Origin: Bacteroidaceae bacterium
Lineage (GTDB): Bacteria > Bacteroidota > Bacteroidia > Bacteroidales > Bacteroidaceae
Direction of reading: 5' to 3'
Assembly (NCBI GenBank): GCA_024682035.1
Contig: JAIKZS010000048.1
Coordinates: 1 to 49,431 of the forward strand
Length of the DNA stretch: 49,431 nt
Numbering within the stretch: the first letter of the stretch is position 1; every line of letters starts with the position of its first letter. This document shows, in pieces, positions 43,614 through 49,431 of the stretch. Below the pieces are notes generated by a model. That model worked only from the letters and a program-made list of their open reading frames with translations, was not told the origin of the DNA and searched no databases. A program made the translations under genes and the position numbers.

Positions 43614-46169
43614 ATGAAAAGACACATTATTACAATGGCAGCATGTGCTATATGCATGGCTTTTGCATCAGCCCAACTGCCTTATCAGAATCCAGCCCTT
43701 TCTCCAGAAGAGCGTGCCGAAGATTTGCTTCTAAGACTTTCTTTGGAAGAAAAGGTTACATTAATGCAGAACAATTCATATGGTGTTGAACGATTGGGCA
43801 TCAAACCATATGAATGGTGGAATGAAGCATTACATGGGGTCGGCCGTAATGGTTTGGCCACAGTATTCCCTCAAACAATTGGCATGGCAGCATCGTGGAA
43901 TAGTGAACTACTGGAAAAGGTGTTTACTGCTGTAAGTGACGAAGCGCGTGTAAAACATCGTCAAGCCGTAGAAAAAGGAAAATCTGAACGATATCAAGGC
44001 TTAACGTTTTGGACACCTAATATTAATATTTTCCGTGATCCTCGTTGGGGACGTGGACAGGAAACCTATGGTGAAGATCCCTATCTTACTGGTGTATTGG
44101 GACTTGCTGTTGTTCGTGGTTTGCAAGGCCCGACAGATTCAAAATACGACAAGGCACATGCCTGTGCAAAACACTTTGCCGTTCATAGTGGACCAGAATG
44201 GAATCGTCATACATACAATGCTGATTTAACTGATCCACGTGACTTGTATGAAACTTATTTACCTGCGTTCAAGGACTTGGTTACAAAAGGTAATGTAAAA
44301 GAAGTGATGTGCGCTTATAACCGTTATGAAGGCAATCCATGTTGTGGCAGCAATCGTTTATTGGTACAGATTCTCCGGAATGAATGGGATTATCAAGGCA
44401 TTGTAGTGAGTGATTGTGGCGCTATTGACGATTTTTATGCACCTCGTCGTCACGAGACTAGTATGGATGCTGCTGAAGCATCGGCTACAGCAGTACTAAG
44501 TGGCACCGACCTTGAATGCGGCGTATCATATAGACAGCTGGTACTTGCTGTACAACGCGGGCAAATTAAAGAAAGTGACATTGATGTTAGTGTAAAACGA
44601 CTGCTCAAAGCTCGTTTTGAGCTAGGTGAAATGGATGAACGAACTCCCTGGGATGATATACCAGATGCTACTTTGAATAGTAAAGCTCACCAACAGCTGG
44701 CTTTAGACATGGCTCATCAAACAATGGTCTTGCTACAGAATAAAAATAACATTTTGCCATTGAAAAAGAATCTAAAAGTAGCTGTTATTGGTGCAAACGC
44801 TAATGATTCTGTTATGCAATGGGGTAATTACAACGGAACACCTGCTTCTACGGCAACTCTTTTAAAAGCTTTACAGCAACGTCTTCCCAAATCGAAATTG
44901 ATTTATGTTCCTGCTTGCGATTTAACTTCAGACCGTGTTTTCTCTAGCCTTTTCAACCAATGTTATAACAAATCTGGCAAAGGGTTTGAAGTGCTATACT
45001 GGGATAATAAAGACTTTCAAGGAGATCCGATCATTAAGGGTCGCGAAACTACACCATGGGCTAAATATACGCAGGGAAATACAGCATTTGCAGCAGGTGT
45101 TCCTCTCCATGATTTTTCATGCACTTACAAGAGTACGTTCCATGCTAACAATAATAAGGATGTAGAATTCCGTATCGGCGCTTTAGGTACTATTACACTG
45201 ATAATTAATGGTAAGCAGGTATTGAAACAAGTGGGTAATATTAACGACTTAACCCCTGTGTATGTTCTCAAAGCAGAGGCTGGAAAGGATTATGATATAG
45301 AACTTCGTTACCAATATCAGACTTATGCTGGTAAGTTAAGTTTCGACATTGGTCTGAATGAAGTATTTAATCCACAAGATATTCTTGCAAAAGTAGCTAA
45401 GGCTGATGTTGTTATATATGCTGGTGGTATTTCTCCAAGACTTGAAGGCGAGGAAATGCCTGTATCTATTGAAGGTTTCAAAGGGGGCGACCGTACTGAT
45501 ATAGAGCTACCAGCTATTCAACGTAATTTATTAAAAGTATTAAAGGAAGGTGGCAAGAAAATTATCTACGTTAACTTCTCTGGTTCTGCTATTGCAATGG
45601 TACCTGAAACTGAATCTTGTGATGCTATCATTCAAGCATGGTATCCTGGTCAAGCTGGTGGAACAGCTATAGCTGATGTTATATACGGTGACTACAATCC
45701 AAGTGGCAAGTTGCCTGTTACTTTCTACCGTAATTTAGCTCAGATTCCTGATTTTGAAGATTATAGTATGAAAGGCCGCACTTACCGATACATGCAAGAA
45801 TCTCCTCTTTTCCAGTTTGGCTATGGTTTAAGCTATACTACTTTTAAATTTGGAGAGCCTCGCATTGAGGGCAGCAATGTGGTAGTATCTGTCACCAATA
45901 CAGGTAAAATGAATGGTGATGAGGTTGTACAACTCTATGTAAAGAATAACAACGACAATTCAGGCCCGCTGAAAACTTTGCGTGGATTCAAACGTGTTAC
46001 TATTCCTGCAGGACAAACAGTAAATGTTAGTATACCACTTACTGAAGAGACTTTTAACTGGTGGGACAAGAAGATACATACTGTTCATCCTATGAAGGGT
46101 AGTTATACTTTACTAATTGGTAATAGTTCTGATGATAAGGATCTTCAAACTATCACCTATAATTTTTAA
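43614..46169 (+). CDS. Glycoside hydrolase family 3 beta-xylosidase/beta-glucosidase with PA14 insertion
   Basis: From the ATG at 43614 the product has 851 residues and a signal peptide (MKRHIITMAACAICMAFASA). The GH3 N-terminal barrel includes YEWWNEALHGVGR and the nucleophile Asp267 in VVSDCGAI. The C-terminal sandwich domain starts near residue 380 and is interrupted by a PA14-like insertion (about 455-580, with GFEVLYWDN and YQTYAGKLSFDIGL). A fibronectin-III-like domain ends the protein. The WWNEALHG form is usual in bacterial beta-xylosidases, but beta-glucosidase activity is possible. It should act in the periplasm. It converges with a GH51 arabinofuranosidase gene, consistent with arabinoxylan breakdown. 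Confidence 0.93.
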   Translation: MKRHIITMAACAICMAFASAQLPYQNPALSPEERAEDLLLRLSLEEKVTLMQNNSYGVERLGIKPYEWWNEALHGVGRNGLATVFPQTIGMAASWNSELLEKVFTAVSDEARVKHRQAVEKGKSERYQGLTFWTPNINIFRDPRWGRGQETYGEDPYLTGVLGLAVVRGLQGPTDSKYDKAHACAKHFAVHSGPEWNRHTYNADLTDPRDLYETYLPAFKDLVTKGNVKEVMCAYNRYEGNPCCGSNRLLVQILRNEWDYQGIVVSDCGAIDDFYAPRRHETSMDAAEASATAVLSGTDLECGVSYRQLVLAVQRGQIKESDIDVSVKRLLKARFELGEMDERTPWDDIPDATLNSKAHQQLALDMAHQTMVLLQNKNNILPLKKNLKVAVIGANANDSVMQWGNYNGTPASTATLLKALQQRLPKSKLIYVPACDLTSDRVFSSLFNQCYNKSGKGFEVLYWDNKDFQGDPIIKGRETTPWAKYTQGNTAFAAGVPLHDFSCTYKSTFHANNNKDVEFRIGALGTITLIINGKQVLKQVGNINDLTPVYVLKAEAGKDYDIELRYQYQTYAGKLSFDIGLNEVFNPQDILAKVAKADVVIYAGGISPRLEGEEMPVSIEGFKGGDRTDIELPAIQRNLLKVLKEGGKKIIYVNFSGSAIAMVPETESCDAIIQAWYPGQAGGTAIADVIYGDYNPSGKLPVTFYRNLAQIPDFEDYSMKGRTYRYMQESPLFQFGYGLSYTTFKFGEPRIEGSNVVVSVTNTGKMNGDEVVQLYVKNNNDNSGPLKTLRGFKRVTIPAGQTVNVSIPLTEETFNWWDKKIHTVHPMKGSYTLLIGNSSDDKDLQTITYNF

Positions 46170-46182
46170 GGCTTGATAAAAC

Positions 46183-46225
46183 AATAAATAGGCTGCGAAT
46201 ACTATTCGCAGCCTATTTATTTTAA
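46183..46225. terminator. Bidirectional terminator with 18-bp perfect stem
   Basis: AATAAATAGGCTGCGAAT (46183-46200) is repeated exactly inverted at 46204-46221 around a 3-base loop. A/T-rich flanks on both sides suit termination of the convergent GH3 and GH51 transcripts. Confidence 0.88.
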
Positions 46226-46266
46226 CATCTTGCAAAAGACAGTTATTACTTGTTAATGCTTGCCTA

Positions 46267-48246
46267 TTATTCGTTAATAATCACAACTACAAAAGCATGT
46301 GCAGGGATACTTCCTGAAACTGTATTGTTTGTAATCTGAAGATCTATTTCAACAGGTTGTATAAGGTTTGGATTATCAATACTGTTTTCTGCCTCAAGAT
46401 CATCACTTTGCAACACTACAGCTTTTGCACTCTTATAATTCTTGCCTTTTTTTAGGCCTTCCAGTTTGACACTTACATATTGATTATTTGAAGATGTATT
46501 AGCCACTTTTACATATACTTTACCATTAGTTGAATTCATAACAGATGATGCAAATAGTCCATCTTGTTCACTGTCACCTGTCACTGGCTTACCATTCATG
46601 GTTAAGTTTAATACATTTGTACCTTTATAGGTGCTATACAATTTTTGCACATAGTAAGACGCTGTACGCACAACATTGAGGTTGTCAAACCATATCAAGT
46701 CGGGTCTCCACTGCCAACCTTCGACATGCGCAAATAGAGGAGCATATGTTGCCATGTGCACAATATCTGCATTACGTTCCAAGCCTGTCATAAAAGCTGC
46801 TTCAAGCAAAGCTGGATAAAAATGATTATATTTCTTCCCAGTAATATGGCAAGCATATTCGCCAGCAAATACCTTTGGGCCTTTTCGGTCATAATTATCG
46901 TATCGAGCTCCTTGTGACAAAAACCAATCTGCAGGACGGTAAAAATGTTCATCAACCAAGTCGGCACCTAAGCGTTTCATTTCAGGCCATAAATAATCAA
47001 ACTGATCTCCTTCAGAGTTAGGACCAGAGCTTCCAACAATTTTTATATTGGGATATGCTTTCCGAATGGCTTTTACGAATGGCTCCAAATGTTCCGGATA
47101 AATAGCATCCCACTGCTCGTTACCAATACCAATATATTTAAGATTAAAAGGTGCTTCATGCCCCATCTCTGCGCGCAACTTTCCCCATTTTGTATCTGTA
47201 CTACCATTAGCAAATTCTATCAAATCAAGGGCATCCTGCACATAGCTATCTATTTTATCCATAGGTTGATGAGCCGCAGGATCATCGTTCTGGAACTGAC
47301 AAGCTAACCCACAGCTCACAACAGGCAATGCATCAGCGCCCAAATCCTCACACAGTTGGAAAAATTCAAAGAATCCAAGTCCGTAACTTTGATAGTAATC
47401 GGGCAGGTATCTATAGGGGAAAGTATATTGCCAACGATTCTCATTTAAAGGACGATTTTCAACAGGTCCTACTGTATTTTTCCAGTTGTAGCGTGTTTCC
47501 AAATCAGTTCCCTCTACGATACAACCACCAGGAAAACGGAAAATTCCAGGCTTTAAATCTGATAGAGCTTGAGCAAGATCCTTACGTAAACCGTTTTCGC
47601 GTCCCTTCCATGTGTCAGTAGGGAAAAGTGAAACATGTTCCAAATCAACCGCCTGCTGCCCTTCTAAGAAAACGCGTAAAGAAGCTTTCTGTAAAGTTCG
47701 AGTAGATTGTAAGACTACTTCATATTTTTTCCACTCCTTAGAATCAATTGTCAAGCGTTGTGTAACAAACGCCTGCCGCTCTCCATTAGTATAGGGATCA
47801 CATAACTCAACTCTAATCTTACAGGGAGCTCCGGTTGTTACCTGCCGAGCCCATACAGAAAAACGATAAGTTGCTCCTTCTTTCAAACCTATACCAAAAG
47901 TGCCACTATTCTCTATCACAGTAAATTTGTGTTTATGTCCAGCATACCCTAAACGAACATAATGAGGGTTGCGTTCAAATGGACCATTATCGAGGACCTG
48001 CACATTGCCTACTGTTTTCCAGCCATACAGATGCTGGGGAAACTCAAACGAACGGTTTTGCACCAACTCAGCATATAAACCACCATCGGCAGCAAAGTTA
48101 ATATCTTCAAAGAACAAACCGTACATTGTACTTTGTATAGGGGCCCCTACTTTTTTCATCTGTACGATCATCTCATGTGTCTGTGCCTGCAGACTCATTG
48201 TTATTAGCATGGCACAAGCTACTGTTAACGTTAAAAGTTTTCTCAT
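46267..48246 (-). CDS. Glycoside hydrolase family 51 alpha-L-arabinofuranosidase
   Basis: From the ATG at 48246 the product has 659 residues and a signal peptide (MRKLLTLTVACAMLITMSLQAQ). The frame opens earlier, at 48279, but that is inside or above the promoter. A carbohydrate-binding-like beta domain follows (about 70-205, with VWARQV and VVLQSTRTL). The GH51 barrel has acid/base Glu377 in IGIGNEQW and nucleophile Glu463 in VFAGEYA. Such enzymes release arabinose side chains from arabinoxylan and arabinan; here in the periplasm. It is convergent with the GH3 gene, and together they suggest hemicellulose use. Endoglucanase activity, known in a few GH51 members, is less likely. Confidence 0.95.
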   Translation of the reverse strand: MRKLLTLTVACAMLITMSLQAQTHEMIVQMKKVGAPIQSTMYGLFFEDINFAADGGLYAELVQNRSFEFPQHLYGWKTVGNVQVLDNGPFERNPHYVRLGYAGHKHKFTVIENSGTFGIGLKEGATYRFSVWARQVTTGAPCKIRVELCDPYTNGERQAFVTQRLTIDSKEWKKYEVVLQSTRTLQKASLRVFLEGQQAVDLEHVSLFPTDTWKGRENGLRKDLAQALSDLKPGIFRFPGGCIVEGTDLETRYNWKNTVGPVENRPLNENRWQYTFPYRYLPDYYQSYGLGFFEFFQLCEDLGADALPVVSCGLACQFQNDDPAAHQPMDKIDSYVQDALDLIEFANGSTDTKWGKLRAEMGHEAPFNLKYIGIGNEQWDAIYPEHLEPFVKAIRKAYPNIKIVGSSGPNSEGDQFDYLWPEMKRLGADLVDEHFYRPADWFLSQGARYDNYDRKGPKVFAGEYACHITGKKYNHFYPALLEAAFMTGLERNADIVHMATYAPLFAHVEGWQWRPDLIWFDNLNVVRTASYYVQKLYSTYKGTNVLNLTMNGKPVTGDSEQDGLFASSVMNSTNGKVYVKVANTSSNNQYVSVKLEGLKKGKNYKSAKAVVLQSDDLEAENSIDNPNLIQPVEIDLQITNNTVSGSIPAHAFVVVIINE

Positions 48247-48276
48247 AAATGATATGGTTTTTAATAATTCAATGAA

Positions 48277-48284
48277 CAAATATA
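48277..48284 (-). promoter_or_regulatory. -7 promoter element for the GH51 gene
   Basis: On the minus strand this is TATATTTG, matching TAnnTTTG, 31 bases before the ATG at 48246; it overlaps the alternative start at 48279. Confidence 0.6.
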
Positions 48285-48307
48285 AACATTAATAGCGATA
48301 TTTTCAT

Positions 48308-48315
48308 TATCTTCG
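48308..48315 (+). promoter_or_regulatory. Possible -7 element for the S9 peptidase gene
   Basis: TATCTTCG differs from TAnnTTTG at one base and lies 31 bases before the ATG at 48347. Confidence 0.4.
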
Positions 48316-48346
48316 CAGCAGAAAATATAAAAAACATTTTTAAGCG

Positions 48347-49431
48347 ATGAACAAAAATAATCTTTTAATTATGTCAGCAGCTTTGGCATTAGCAGCCTGC
48401 AGTGGCGGCACACAAACAACTGGTGATTCTTCTGATATTATTGGACGTACCACCGAACTTAACATCAGTAACAAGCGGATGACTCCTGAAGCTTTATGGG
48501 CAATGGGACGCATTGGTAGTATGACAGTATCACCTGATGGCACCAAAATAGCCTATACGGTAAGTTACTACAGCGTACCTCAAAATAAGAGTAATTCAGA
48601 AGTGTTCGTCATGAATGCTGATGGAAGTGATAATCACCAAATTACCCATACCCCAAAGGGTGAGAGTAATATAGCGTGGACTAACAATGGTAAAATTCGC
48701 TTCTTAAGTAGCGAAAGCGGGAGCAGTCAAATTTGGGAAATGAATGCAGATGGATCTGATCGTAAACAACTTTCTAATTATGACGGTGATATTGAAGGAT
48801 TCTCTTTCTCCCCAGATGAAAGCAAAGTTCTCTTTGTAAGTCAAGTTAAAACGGTAGCTAGTACTGCTGATAAATATCCTGACCTGCCCCAGGCAACTGG
48901 ACGAATCATTACTGACCTCATGTATAAGCACTGGGACGAATGGGTCACCACGGCTCCTCATCCATTTGTAGCCGACTTTAATAATGGTTTAGAAAATATT
49001 ACTGATATTTTAGAAGGAGAGCCATTTGAAAGTCCTATGAAACCTTTTGGTGGCATGGAACAGTTAGCATGGAGCCCTGACGGCATGAAAATAGCTTATA
49101 CTTGTCGTAAAAAAACCGGATTAGAATATGCTTTTTCCACCAATTCTGATATATATATCTATGATGTTGCCACAAGACAAACAAGTAATATTTGCCCAGA
49201 GATTATGGGTTACGACACTAACCCACAATTTTCTCCCGATGGTCAATTTATAGCTTGGCAGAGCATGGAGCGTGATGGTTACGAAAGCGACCAAAACCGT
49301 TTATTCATCATGAATTTACAATCAGGTGAAAAGCGTTTTGTAAGCAAGGCTTTTGAAAGTAATGTCGATGAATTTATTTGGGATACTAATTCAAAAGGAT
49401 TCTATTTTACTGGAGTATGGCATGGCCAGAC
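48347..49431 (+). CDS. S9-family (prolyl oligopeptidase-like) lipoprotein peptidase, 5' part
   Basis: About 361 residues are present before the window ends without a stop. The product starts with a lipoprotein signal peptide ending LAAC (Cys18). It is followed by repeated WD40/PD40 beta-propeller blades: SPDGTKIAYT, SPDESKVLFV, SPDGMKIAYT and SPDGQFIAWQ. This is the propeller domain of S9 peptidases such as dipeptidyl-peptidases; the alpha/beta-hydrolase catalytic domain would lie beyond the window and is not seen. If so, the protein would cleave peptides at the cell envelope. A TolB-like non-enzymatic propeller is the alternative. Confidence 0.82.
   Translation, partial: MNKNNLLIMSAALALAACSGGTQTTGDSSDIIGRTTELNISNKRMTPEALWAMGRIGSMTVSPDGTKIAYTVSYYSVPQNKSNSEVFVMNADGSDNHQITHTPKGESNIAWTNNGKIRFLSSESGSSQIWEMNADGSDRKQLSNYDGDIEGFSFSPDESKVLFVSQVKTVASTADKYPDLPQATGRIITDLMYKHWDEWVTTAPHPFVADFNNGLENITDILEGEPFESPMKPFGGMEQLAWSPDGMKIAYTCRKKTGLEYAFSTNSDIYIYDVATRQTSNICPEIMGYDTNPQFSPDGQFIAWQSMERDGYESDQNRLFIMNLQSGEKRFVSKAFESNVDEFIWDTNSKGFYFTGVWHGQ

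Overview
The window looks like chromosomal DNA of an AT-rich member of the order Bacteroidales, probably Bacteroidaceae or Prevotellaceae. Three things support this. Promoters repeatedly show the Bacteroidetes -7 box TAnnTTTG, often with TTG or TTTG 19-21 bp upstream. Shine-Dalgarno sites are almost absent. The gene families (DUF4301, DUF4332, DUF2582, a TamB-like protein beside tsaD, GH3 and GH51 enzymes, lipoprotein peptidases) are typical of the group. Species assignment is inference.

Layout: 1-674 is the 5' part of tsaD (minus), divergent from a tamB-like gene and a double-domain DUF1080 lipoprotein (to 6563). Then come a small DUF4332 helix-hairpin-helix protein, dapA and ligA (minus), a lipoprotein Dcp-type M3 peptidase, a GNAT acetyltransferase and an O6-alkylguanine-DNA methyltransferase. 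About 400 bp at 13571-13973 has no convincing gene but carries three kinds of short repeat. Next are two paralogous secreted TPR proteins downstream of gyrA (minus), then clpC and htpG (plus), two identical tandem tRNA-Arg(ACG) genes and an opposing tRNA-Val(CAC).

From 24.6 kb: yccF, then a DUF4301-purT operon (minus), a membrane metallophosphoesterase, a DUF2582 winged-helix protein, a RelA-type (p)ppGpp synthetase whose hydrolase domain has lost its HD motif, and dgkA overlapping relA by 4 bp. Next come a HAD phosphatase plus short MFS transporter pair, a small membrane protein, fabD, a hotdog thioesterase and an EamA transporter. From 36.9 to 43.5 kb a two-gene minus-strand unit encodes a 1935-residue DUF4011/SF1-helicase/nuclease protein with a transglutaminase-like N-terminal region, followed after 7 bp by an exported metallo-beta-lactamase-fold protein. 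The window ends with a convergent GH3 and GH51 pair (xylosidase/glucosidase and arabinofuranosidase, suggesting arabinoxylan use) and the 5' part of an S9-family lipoprotein peptidase.

Most of the window is housekeeping. The strongest candidates for unusual biology are the giant DUF4011-helicase-nuclease protein (resembling the single-gene Hhe-type antiviral architecture), the repeat-rich gene-free patch at 13.6-13.9 kb, and the RelA with a degenerate HD domain. No CRISPR array, complete insertion sequence, integrase or prophage gene was seen.
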